This document shows, piece after piece, positions 1 through 11,000 of a stretch of DNA of 64,000 nucleotides. The first letter of the stretch is position 1; every line of letters begins with the position of its first letter. The translations under genes were made by a program, and so were the position numbers. The DNA is from Scilla litardierei (Eukaryota; Streptophyta; Magnoliopsida; Asparagales; Asparagaceae), in NCBI GenBank assembly GCA_030789695.1, contig CM061142.1:151301266-151365265 (forward strand). The letters are read 5' to 3'. Below the pieces are notes generated by a model. That model worked only from the letters and a program-made list of their open reading frames with translations, ran no database searches and was not told the origin of the DNA.

Positions 1-1405
1 TTTGATGATGCAAACAAGTATTGAAAATTAGATAAAAGCAAGTATAGAGTTACGTCATAATTTGCACATGACCATGAACATGATAAATGCTCCCCCATCT
101 ATGTGCGCTCATGAATAATTTGACAAACTCCCTCTAAGTCCACGCATATCTCAATTTTGCTCTCTCCCCCTTTCGTCATCATGCAAAAAGTATAGCTCTC
201 ATGCTCCCGTGCTCCTCCTAGATTCATATTTCATACATCGCTTAATATTCAATTTTCTTCTCAATTTTCTTTTCTCTATCTCTTTTGACATCAATCGAAC
301 AGGTTAATCATAAGCATGAAAATATCATCAATTTTATTGAAAGATTTTTAAGCATAAGGCATGAAATTAAATTAGCATATCGAAGAAACACAAGATTAAT
401 AATGACTTTCATATTAATGTTTACTCCCCATTAACTCAAAGCATACACAACTTCATGGACATCAAAAGCATATGGTTATTACTTAAATAAAAAAGATGAT
501 ATCATCACATAACTTGCTTGAATCATTGGTATATGTGTAAAGAACTAAAAAAACTAAACTCATAAATTGTCTTAAACAACTTTTTCTGTATTCATCTCTT
601 TAGAATAACTATCAAGCATGATGTAGGGAGACAACCAATATCGGATACCATGATGTTAAATTTTGGGTCCTTTGGAGTTGATGTGCGCTATGCATTGCTC
701 AACAAATCTCCGAAATCCGGTTAATGGCCGTCGATATCAAAAATATTTTCATATTCTCTTTCATTTTCATTTTATTTGGCCATTTTGGCCAATATTTCTC
801 TTTGTGTTTCTTTTTTACTATGTTGTCTTAGAATAATGACGCATGAGGGCATCTACATATTTGACTCCTACTACTTAATTGTTCCAAAAAATCATATTTA
901 TATAAGTATAAATACTTCAATCTTTTAGAACCTAAACGTTAGCCAACAATTTTTCATAGTTACATGAATATATCAACTCAAAAAAATTCAACCAATTATG
1001 CATACTAACAATGAACAATCAATCATGCACAATTTGAGTATGTTGATTCTTCATTGATATAAAATGTCATCATTAAAATCTTATTTAATGTTTCTATGAT
1101 TTCTAATAAATTTCATACCAAAAGCTCATCAAACTTTCAACTACATCAATGATAAACGTGTGCTCGTGCAAACAATGAACTAGTCTACGATGTCATGCAT
1201 CAACATTTCCTCGTAGAAATTCCACGATACATCAAATATGACATAAAATAATCATAACTTTCTTTACCTCCATTTGCTCAAATCAACGCCATTTTTCGCC
1301 AAGACGATTTATGTTATCACCTGAATCTCGATGATGCACATACAGAGGAAGATGCACCTTTTAGTATCCATTTTTGGATCTGAAAGTGTTAGCGAATGAT
1401 TTGTT

Positions 1406-2825
1406 TTACTTTATGTAATTTTTAGGAACCCATATGAACTTCTCAGGATAAATGAGAGTAAAGCAATCATGTCTTATATGTCCTTTCTTGTTACAACAAA
1501 AACATATAACATTAGAGTGACTACGGCTAGGAGGAGACGTGTTTGCATCATGTATGCTAGATGGAAAGCTTGTGTATCTAGTAAACCTATTCTTTATGGG
1601 TTTCCTATGTTTGTTTGGTAGCTTGCTTCTTTTTATAACCTAGGCCTTATTTGCTAGAATGATCATCCATCTAACATCTCGTTGAAGCTTTTTTTGCTGT
1701 TAATGAATTTTTTTATTATGTTGCTAAGGTCTTGATTTTCTTTCTCTAGTTCATTAATTTTAGCAACATAATTTTTCTCTTTCTTGCTTTCTTTTATTAT
1801 ACTAGCAATATTTTTGTTTTTAATTAAATTAGAATTTTCTTTCTCAAGTTCTAATTTTTTCGGATAGCTAGATACCTTTTTATTCAAAGTATTAATCTCT
1901 AAGTCTTTAGAATTTAAGATACTATTTTTCTCTTTTATTAAATTAGATTTATCGTTTTCTAATTGTTTGATTTTTTCTTCATAAGTAGAGAGACCTTTTG
2001 AATTAAATCTATAAGCTAGGAATCTTTAAAATTTAATGCGCTAATGTTCTCATTTAGGTCTTTAGCCAAATTAGAATTTACAAGTTCTAACCTAGCCAAT
2101 TTTTTATTAGCTTCCTTTAATCCTAAAGTCTTGGTTTCTCGGCGGTTTCATCAATGTTATAAATAATCTTTAGTGATTTCTGTCATTTAGTAAATAACTT
2201 TTCATTTTCATTATTAGCAGCGGCAAGTTGGTCTTCTAAGGATGCCCGAAGTTTTTTAAGCTTAGAGTATTTAGGAGCTATATCTATAAAGAGATCTACT
2301 AAATATTCATAAGTCTCTTCCATATCAGTGAACATATTCGCACTATAGCTATGGCCATCACTAGAGAAGAGTTCAGATTTTACCTTTTTATCACTCGCCA
2401 TGAAACATGTCCTATTGTCGTTATTCACATCATCCTCTGAAGAAAGCTCCACTGCCTCACTTTCTCCCCATGTGGCTATTTTCCTTCTTTCAGATTTCTT
2501 CTCACATCCATCAATTTGTTTTCTCCTTTGTTTTTAGAAGAGGGCAATTAATTTTCAAGCGTCCTTTTATTACACCGAAAGCATCGTGGTATGGCGTCCT
2601 CTTCTTTTTCTTCATCAATTTGCTTCTCACCCCATATATTGCCAATCTTCTTTTGTTGTTCATTAAGAATTTTCTGAATTTAAGTATAAGGGCATCGATC
2701 TCTTCATCATCACCCGTCTTTAAGGCATTCACAATACCTGCAGAAGGAGAAATCAAAGTATCAAAGAATTTAATTAGTACTTGTGAATTATCTGTGATAT
2801 TGTATGATGAGTTTGGACGTGCCAT
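1406..2825 (-). pseudogene. Retrotransposon Gag (copia, long coiled-coil tail), frameshifted
   Basis: The likely start is the ATG at 2825 (MARPNSS), which corresponds to the gag start at 35149 of the related element. Reading continues in pieces. One segment resembles the middle of copia Gag (KTGDDEEIDALILKFRKFL). Next comes an acidic stretch with the TCFMA motif at 2183-2452. Lysine/glutamate-rich coiled-coil segments follow at 1663-1887. An intact CCHC zinc knuckle (CFCCNKKGHIRHDC) lies at 1463-1504, and a stop follows at 1406. Several frameshifts separate the parts, so no full Gag could be made. Gag would form the virus-like particle and bind the RNA. Confidence 0.65.
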
Positions 2826-2886
2826 AACAGGGATCGAGATTCAACTAGATAGTGAGTTTAAAAAGAATCCTACTATGATACCAATC

Positions 2887-4194
2887 AAAAAACACCCTAG
2901 AGGGAGGTGTGAATAGGGTGTATGACACAAATTAAAAAATTAACATGCATCGAAATAATGTAGAGTACACAATCACATATCAAAGATATGCAAGCAAATA
3001 CTTTCAACGGAGTGGCTTCCAGCTAAATCTCACCGCCTCTGCTCCGACCCCAAAACCTTTGAGGATTTCACGCTCTTTTATTACTAAAAAGAGAAAAACA
3101 AGTCCTTAATCACGCTTGTGGGTGGTGATCGATCTGTACAACCTTAAACCCAAAAGTTTCATGCCCAATGATAGCTCCTGAATGAAGCTATTCAAAATAC
3201 AACTCATGCTAAAATAAAAAGTACTGATTTAATACAGAGATTAAGATCGGAACGATATCACCAGAGCATAGAAGGTTGAGTTGTGATCGTCTCGGCGCAA
3301 ACGGTTCGTCAATCTGAGCTCTGTGGAGAAAGTTATGCATTTTCAGTGTCATCCGTCGAACTCCTTCCACGAACTTGGTGATCTCTTTGAAGCTTAGGGA
3401 AGATAAATTTGACCAAGCAAGGAGGATGATGATCTCTTGAGTTTTTTTTGGCTCAATGGGATACAATAGGATGCTTCTCCAATGGAGGGTCTTCTTCTTT
3501 TATAGGGATAAGAGTCCTCTTCAATTAGAATCTCTATTCTTTAATTCAGTCTCCAAATCTTCAATAATACTTAACTTGATTGCTCTTTGATTTGGATGAT
3601 TTCATTTAATTGGAAACTCTCAATAGAATAGGTTTTCAAATCCAATAGAAATTCCTTTGTTTTACTTTGCACATGAATATTAGTAGAACTCAAACTTTAT
3701 GTTGCATATTAACTCTTAGTAGCCAACAAGATTATTTGTGCACATGAACTCTTTGAATCCCACTTGCACTAGAATTCTAGAAGTCACCCAAATATGCAAT
3801 CCTTCATGAGCTCTTTCTCATTAATGATTTGATTTTCAAGATAAGTTTGACCAAGTCTTTGCTCAAATTGTCTTCTCCTTTTTTTGACTTTTGTAGAGGA
3901 TGTTTGACCAATGTAGAATTACCAAATTGCCCCTTCATCTTCTACTTGATTTTTGGCCATCATTTTAAAGCTATACTTCATGGAGAATTATCATGATGTG
4001 CTTTGGCCATGTATAATGATCTTTGAGCAATTTTGGGACAACTTAAACGATGTCGAAATTACGAATTTGTCCTTAGGTCAATGTAGTCATATTTTAATCT
4101 GAAAGTCACTCAACAAATACATTAGTAGCATGTGACTTATTTGTCATCATCAAAATTAAAAGTGTGAACGAGTTAGTGGGCTAACTAGGCCAAC
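2887..4194 (-). repeat. 5' LTR of the minus-strand gag-only element
   Basis: Read on the minus strand it begins TGTTGGCCTAGTTAGCCCAC at 4194 and runs to about 2887. It is followed by a weakened initiator-Met primer site (TTGGTATCATAG; the usual form is TGGTATCAGAGC). The start, and the end with GGTCGGAGCAGAGGCGG, are shared with the LTRs at 33361-35093 and 41521-42874. The central U3 part differs and lacks their CGGCCG palindrome array. Confidence 0.7.
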
Positions 4195-4766
4195 ACAACT
4201 TAGGACCTTGAAATCTCCACTTCTCTCCATCGCGATAGTCGGGCTAGGGGCGTTGCCTTTCTTGGAGTGGCGGCAAATGCCTTCTCAGTAGAGGCCTTCC
4301 TTGCTCCCTCGTGACAAGCGGTGACTTTCCACTCCCGGACAACGTGGAATACTCGACTCTTCCCAGCAGGGTATACATTGAAAGTAGAAATCATGTATTG
4401 TTTGCAGTGGTAAGTGTTTTAGTCTCTTGGGAAGAGATTGCTCGTAAATATCCTCTTGTAAAGTGGTGATTTGTAGTTGTACTATTTGTGATAATAGTGG
4501 AACTTGGGTTGTTGGATGTAGGGTATGTGGTAGCTGAATTAGTATACAACTTGTGTTTGCACTTGTTCTCTATTCTATGTTTTGATTATTTCTTGCATTA
4601 TCTATATCTGCCGTGCTTATCTTATTTATGCAAGATTGTTGATTAAGCTTAAATTATGTTACTCTAATTTTAAATTTAGGTAGATTTTCTAGAGGAATTT
4701 TGCATAACTTTCATATATATTATTCACCCTCTAGTGTTTACTTGTTGTCCACATGATCTTAACAGC
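4195..4766 (+). repeat. Probable truncated copia LTR remnant
   Basis: The stretch ends with ATTATTCACCCTCTAGTGTT and then a CTTAACA terminus, which is a common ending of Sirevirus-type LTRs. The left end is cut by the element at 1-4194. A short open frame on the minus strand (4200-4394) matches nothing I recognise and is probably chance. No partner LTR was seen. Confidence 0.35.
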
Positions 4767-5040
4767 ATGATCCGAAACTCGGTGACAAATAAACAGAATC
4801 CGATGAAAAAAATTTGATAGCGGAAGCTCTAACCAAAATCACCAAGCGAAAGACGATCAATCAAAATTGAATCCCACAGATTCAACGTTTTTCAATGCAA
4901 TCAACAAATTTCGTAGCCTATAGGCTCTGATACGATGTGAAAATACAAAGAGAAAAATTATGGTTTCTCATAACTTGCATTGCAAAATAAAAATACAAAG
5001 AAAAGAGTTTATATAGTCTTACAAAATAAAAAAGACTATT
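4767..5040 (-). repeat. Copia 5' LTR/PBS remnant on the minus strand
   Basis: On the minus strand the sequence TATCAGAGCCTATAGGC at about 4914-4932 resembles an initiator-Met primer-binding site. The surrounding sequence resembles the junction of a copia LTR and leader. No coding sequence is attached. Confidence 0.3.
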
Positions 5041-6660
5041 CTACTCTTAAGCAATATTAAACTTATTTTAATAGCATCATTGCATGCTTATGCAATGACT
5101 CGGGTTCACAAGCAACAATGAAATTTTATGATAATTCATGGCAGCCCATGTTATCTATGTGAGCAACATGAAGATTAATTCAGATGTGGTGGCAATAACT
5201 CTCTTCATGGAAAGTTCCTGTCATGTCCCTTTCATAGGAGATGTTTTCCTCTTCTTTTGCTGCATATCTTAACGTTTGGATTATTCCTTTACCCTTATGA
5301 CCTAAGCTACCGACTTTCTTCCAAAAAAATATCAAAACCCCGTGACATCTCCAACATACATCTTTTCTACAGTAAAAGTACCATTATTTTTTGTCCAAAG
5401 CAAATCTGAATAGTAGAATTGATTAGTTGAACCTCATCCGGTGATTTAATCTACTCTTAACTTATTTTACTGTTTAGGCGCTATCTCTTATATGCAACTC
5501 GATTAATCTAAAACAAAAAGAATTGAAAATTAAACTTCAAATAGAATCCAATAATACATATTTGATTAATATGAACCAATAATATATAATAGAAATAAAC
5601 TAAAATATTTAACTTTGTAAAGTTTTTGCTACATGACTAATAATGAACACAAATTTATGCTGCTTTAAATAACATATTTAGATTAAAATAGATATTATTT
5701 ATGAATTAAAATTCTTAGTTGAGTAGAAAACATCAAAATGAAATTTAATTACAATTAATAATATTTTAGTATGATCTAATAATTATTTATAAATTCACAC
5801 TTGATTAGATTACAAGTTTAACAACTAGTAGTATAGATAAAAAGTCTTTTAAGCTATGTAGGAGTTTAGTAATTAAGTTCATATATTTTTTGATTATACT
5901 ATCTTAATTTATTACGAAAATTACTTCTTTGATTAGAATTAGTTAATTAACAAATAATCCTTTTAATTTAAATTTTTTTTCTAATTATACTTCTTATGTT
6001 TATATACCTTCTTATAAAAGCACAAATATCTTATTAATTTAAAATTGTTTTCTAATTTAATTTGAGTCTTCCTTTTAGCATGAGTAAATCGAACACTTTT
6101 AAAAAAAGTATATCACATCTATTACTTAATACCTCATTATAAAATATCTAGTCTCTAATTATTTTCTTAAAAAGAAAAATAAGGAAGAAATCAGTGATCG
6201 ATCAGAAGAAATTAAAGTTTGAAACGGTTCTTCCCAATAATTGCGTAATGATGAGATTTAAATTTCTTTATTTTCCTTCAATTTTCTTCATTATCCTCTC
6301 AAGTCTCTCAATCTTAGAGCTTAGAAGTTAATGAAACTAATTTTAGAATTGAATTTTTTTTGAAAAGTGAACTAAATATTAAGTGTTAGATCGATGGATT
6401 AGATAAAGAAAGTAAGATCTATTGTTCCATTTAATTGGGCTAAGTATTCTAACTTACCATCAAAGATACTTGTACAAAGTAAAGCCTCTTCAATTGTATT
6501 TTTTATCTAATCAGCTAACAATTCAATTTAATCTATGTTAAGGTTAGGGAGTAAAGAAAATAATCTATTATATATTTGAGAACCTTTTTTGAATTCTAGT
6601 GCTGACTAGGACAAGATAAAGAGTGTTTGAGATTTCATCTTGAGAAATGGAAAGTTGAGA
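5041..6660. other. AT-rich non-coding DNA
   Basis: I see no gene, clear repeat unit or transposon end here. The sequence is strongly AT-rich with short A and T runs. It is probably intronic or 5' flanking DNA of the PP2C gene. Confidence 0.5.
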
Positions 6661-6674
6661 TGAAGATTTGAAAT

Positions 6675-6790
6675 CATGAATGTGAGCTTTGAAATTTGGT
6701 CCAGCTTTGAAATGAAGTGAGCTTTGAAACCATGAATGTGAGCTATGAAATGTGGTCCAGCTTTGAAATTTGGTCTAACTTTGAAATCAG
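6675..6790. repeat. 56-bp tandem duplication
   Basis: CATGAATGTGAGCT recurs at 6675 and 6731. Around it the phrases GAGCTTTGAAAT and GGTCCAGCTTTGAAAT recur with small changes, giving two and a partial third copy of a unit of about 56 bp. Confidence 0.7.
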
Positions 6791-6819
6791 CCAGTGAACC
6801 TGTTTCAAGAGGTGCCCGC

Positions 6820-7345
6820 GCCGAATTTGTTGTTCCGCCAAAGGCGCCCGCTAAATTATTTTACAATAATTTGTTGTTCCGCGCCAAAATTAGTGTTCTA
6901 CGCCGAATTTGTTGTTCTGTGTCGAAGGTGCCTGCACCGAATTTGTTGTTTCACGAATTTGTTGTTCCGCGTCAAAGGCACCCGCGTCAAATTTGTTGTT
7001 CCGTGTCGAAGGCGCCCACACCGAATTTGTTGTTTCGCGCTGATAAATATTTTTACGCTAATTTGGTGTTCTTTTAAATTTTAATAATTTTTTGGGGAAA
7101 AAAATTTAGTGCGGGAAAATCTTAAATGAACCGTGCCCACGGGCATGGGGGTTTTTGCGCTAATTTGTTGTTCCGAGAAGGCGCCCGCATCGAATTTGTT
7201 GTTCCGTGTCGAAGGCGCCCGTGCCGCTAAATATTTTTACGCTAATTTGTTGTTTTTTAAAATTTTAATAATTTTTTGGGGAACACAAATTTCGGGGGGG
7301 GGGGGGGGAACTTAAATGAGCCGTGCCCGCGGGCACGGTTTATGA
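6820..7345. repeat. GC/AT mosaic repeat block ending in an 18-bp palindrome (possible helitron end)
   Basis: The motif AATTTGTTGTTCCG (with small variants) occurs about ten times, usually separated by GTCGAAGGCGCCCG-like spacers. A module of roughly 180 bp containing TTTTAATAATTTTTTGGGGAA and then CTTAAATGA(A/G)CCGTGCCC occurs twice (7070-7150, 7255-7338). The second copy has a run of 15 G at 7294-7308 and ends in the perfect palindrome CCGTGCCCGCGGGCACGG at 7321-7338. A hairpin near an end, followed by an AT-rich target, is what helitron 3' ends look like. The expected CTRR terminus is only approximated (CCAGT), so the class is uncertain. The frames that cross this block have no real protein signature. 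Confidence 0.5.
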
Positions 7346-7631
7346 CCAGTTTATATATAAAGAAGATGATTAATTTATATTGTTTTAAACTTCAGTACTT
7401 ACATAATTTGTTATATATCTATACCCTTTAAGGTATACATTGAGTTAAACGCAGTTTTAATGTGGACAAATATTTAAATTCAGTGTATTCAAGATATATT
7501 ATCTTCCCCATTTGAAAGTCTTTCACTTATCACTGAACATCAACTCAATACTATCTTTCAATCACTGATTGCATTTTCATAGTCATTTGTTTTCTATCCT
7601 TCAATGTAAAATGGCATGCTTGTGATTGCAG
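7346..7631 (+). other. Intron end upstream of the first visible PP2C exon
   Basis: This is AT-rich, pyrimidine-rich sequence ending TTGCAG at 7626-7631, a good splice acceptor. No start codon for the phosphatase is present. In this PP2C group an upstream exon ending in a VWE-like sequence joins here. Confidence 0.6.
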
Positions 7632-8015
7632 AATTTTGCTTCAAGAAATGACACCATCTTTTGTGGAGTATTTGATGGCCACGGTCCCTTCGGTCATATG
7701 GTTGCCAAAAAAGTTAGAGATTCTCTTCCTCTCATGTTGAGCACCGAATGGAGAGGTACTCCTAGTGGCTGTAACAGTCCTGGGGAAAATGGCTTAAATC
7801 CTGGCAGTTTGGATTCTCAAGAGACAGCTACTAGCATTAATGATGAATGGGGCAAGTCAGTGGATGTTGATTTAGATGAAAAGCCACCTGAGATGTATTT
7901 GAAGCTGCGAGAATCATTCTTGAAGGCCTTCAAATTGATGGATAAAGAATTGAAACTACACCCGTCGATTGATTGTTTTTGCAGTGGCAGTACTGCTGTT
8001 ACTGTAATAAAGCAG
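7632..8015 (+). CDS. PP2C exon (second of the gene), VFDGHG
   Basis: The exon begins after TTGCAG with the codon for Asn (NFASRND) and ends KQ before GTGAAA at 8016. It is 384 nt, exactly 128 codons. It carries the first metal-binding motif [10 protein letters not shown] and the following AKKVRDSLP helix. An acidic, poorly conserved insert follows (about residues 40-80). The reading continues into the intron without meaning, which supports the donor. Confidence 0.92.
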
Positions 8016-11000
8016 GTGAAACTCTAAGCCTTAACATTTTTAAAACTAAATGCTAGTTAACATATTAATATAATACATTCCACTCATTAGTAATGAGAGT
8101 TATCTTTGACTTAGACAAGTTTCAAGTTGAGCTGACAAGTTTTGGGACACCCACCTTCTCCAACTTGCATGATGCTAATAGCTTTCCAACTTCTGTTTAT
8201 TTAGGGACATGATCTTGTAATTGGAAATGTTGGAGATTCGAGGGCAATATTGGGCACACGAGACAAAGATAATAATTTGGTTTCCCTGCAGTTGACCGTG
8301 GACTTGAAGCCCAACCTTCCTAGTATGTTGCTTTCTACGTCTATTTCAGCAATGCATCTCTATTGCAAATTAAAGTTATTTTTTGTTTGACAGTGTCTAA
8401 GCTTGTAAGGTCTCGCAGCAATATGCAATGGTTGGTAATTCAAGTACTGTTGAAGTCCAGATCATATTTGCTCAATGCACATTCTTCTATGTACCTCTAT
8501 TTTTCCTTTTGTTGGAAGTTAGTGTATCCCGTATTTTCCTGATCGAATTATCTGTCCTACTGAATTGGTTTAGAAAAAATATTTGTGATGACATTTTCCT
8601 TTATTTCCCCCCTTTTAAAATTTATGTGAAAAGAAGTTTAGAGAGAGAGAGTATGGAAATCAAGGTAGTATTGGCCGTACTCAAAGCAGAGAAACAAATC
8701 CATGGAGGAAACATTAAGAGAAATTGCAATATCTACTGAACATTGCTGATAGAATCTTGAAAGCCAAGTTGATAATCTTCAATATGTGAACTTGTAGAAT
8801 GGATTATTATACCAGCATTGCTGAGCAGAAGAATCAAAGTACCCATTTTAGTCTTCTTTCCTTTGAAGTCTTTTACATCCTCATATGTCAGGACAATTGT
8901 TATATGTTAATCGTAAAACCTTTGATTAATTGGCTTCTTTTTTCAGGGGAAGCTGCAAGAATCCAGCAATGCAATGGAAGAGTTTTTGCCTTGCAGGATG
9001 AACCGGAAGTGGCACGAATTTGGTTGCCAAACAATGACTCACCTGGTCTGGCAATGGCTAGAGCATTTGGAGACTTCTGTCTGAAGGATTATGGTTTAAT
9101 ATCAGTTCCTGATGTCTCTTATCGCCATCTTACAGAGAAGGATGAGTTTATAGTTCTCGCCACAGATGGGGTATCTTATTCTCTTCAATGTTTAGTTTGG
9201 TTTCATAACTCTTCAGCTTGCTTCAAAATCTCATATGAATTGGTCCTCTTATTTGGCTCATTTGGTCATTATTGTAGTCCATATCTTTATTCTAGTTGTG
9301 CGCCATGTGGGAAGGGATGAATTGGGTTGGGGCTACTGTCTATTTACAATTGGCTATTATACTCTTTTCAGGAAAACATGGTCGTCTTTCTTTTGTTCTT
9401 TTTGTATTCTGTTGAGGTTGGTGTACTTGTTGAGCCTTGTTTAGAAGAAGTGCTTTGAAATCTTACCTTGATAAGCTGGGACTTGAGGACTATACAACAG
9501 GGACACATTGGTTTTATTGTCGTCCATCTCTGCATGCTAATTAGACAATATATTCTTTGTTTCTAGTGCTTATTCTCTGTTTATAGTACAAACTTCAGGC
9601 TTTCCCCTCCTCTAAGGTTAAACATGTTAGGAATAAACTCTCTTATGTTATTCCAAGGGCAATGGCCCGATATATATAGAGTACAGGGAATGGTAAATAA
9701 GCACAAAAGACCATATACAAAGGGAGTATATACATATACATCTAACACCCACCCTCAAACTCATGGTGGATCAACAACACTGAGTTTGGAAAGATAAAAG
9801 CTGTGATGTGCTCTAGTCTGGGCCTTTGTGAAGAAATCCGCGAGCTGGTACTCAGAAGGCACATACTGGAGAGCAATAACCTTATCCCGCACCTGTGAAC
9901 GCGTAAAAGAGGCGTCCACACCAATGTGCTTGGTGAGCTCATGCTTCACCGGGTCACGAGCAATACTGATGGCACCTGTACTGTCAGACAACAAAGGAGT
10001 AGGTGTGGAAATGGGGACGCCAAAATCCTCAAGTAACCAACGTAGCCAAATAATCTCTGCTGTCAACAAGGCCATAGCACGCAACTCAGCCTCTGCACTC
10101 GATCGAGAAACCGCCTGCTGCTTCTTGGTCTTCCAAGTGATGAGAGCCACCCAGGAAGACGCAATAGGCAGATAGAGACCGACGATCAGAAGGATCACTG
10201 GCCCAAGTCGCATCAGAGTAAGCATGGAGCTGTAAAGGGCCAGAGCGTGGAAAGAACAATCGACGGTGGCTGGTCCCGCGCAGGTAACGCAGGACACGAA
10301 GAAGGTGGCTGTAGTGGAGCTGAGTAGGTGCAGAAACAAACTGGCTCAAGATGTGCACGGAATATGAAATATCCGGTCGAGTGATCCCAAGATAGACCAG
10401 ACTGCCAACAAGATGGCGATACCGAGTGGGGTCCGGAAGAGGCTCACCGTCACTAGAGCAAAGGTGTACATTCAGCTCCATCGGTGTATTAGCAGTACGC
10501 TGATCAACAAGAGAAGCCCGATCAAGAAGATCCTGAATATACTTCTCCTGGGAGAGATAGTAGCCATCAGGTGTGGAGGAAAACTCAATCCCCAGAAAGT
10601 AACGAAGAGGGCCAAGATCCGTCATAAGAAACTGCTCGCTCAGCCTTGCTTTCACAAAAGCAATAAACTGGGGATCATCTCCAGTGATAATCATATCATC
10701 CACATACAAAAGGAGAAGTGTCCGACCACGAGATGAAGTATGAACAAAGAGAGCAGGATCATGATCACTCGCTATAAAACCAGCAGCAGTGACGACAGAA
10801 GAGAACCGCTGAAACCAAGCACGGGGAGCCTGCCGAAGACCATATAAAGAGCGACGAAGGCGACAAATCATGCCCTTGGGGACAGAATAACCAGGTGGTG
10901 GCCGCATATAAACCTCCTCATCAAGAACGCCATTGAGAAAAACATTCTTGACATCAAGCTGGGAAATAGTCCATGAACGAACAGCAGCAACAGCAATAAG

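Larger units (their letters stand above)
1..4194 (-). mobile_element. Gag-only Ty1/copia-type LTR retrotransposon, cut by window edge
   Basis: This element reads on the minus strand. Its 5' LTR is at 2887-4194, a decayed gag follows at 1406-2825, and the rest down to position 1 is 3' non-coding sequence. No protease, integrase or reverse transcriptase can be found between the gag stop and the 3' region. The first bases of the window resemble the polypurine-proximal sequence of the related element at 33361-42874 (compare 41480-41520), so the 3' LTR should lie just left of the window. Positions 640-900 match the minus-strand equivalent of 40640-40960 in that element. I infer a pol-less derivative of the same family. 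It probably sits in the first intron of the PP2C gene. Confidence 0.75.

Noticed and set aside
4200..4394. Minus-strand frame of 64 codons as a gene
   Set aside because: It lies in an LTR remnant, has no domain, and its basic composition follows from GC content.
6745..7315. Overlapping plus-strand frames rich in CCS and LLF repeats
   Set aside because: They are translations of the AATTTGTTGTTCCG repeat in several frames, not proteins.
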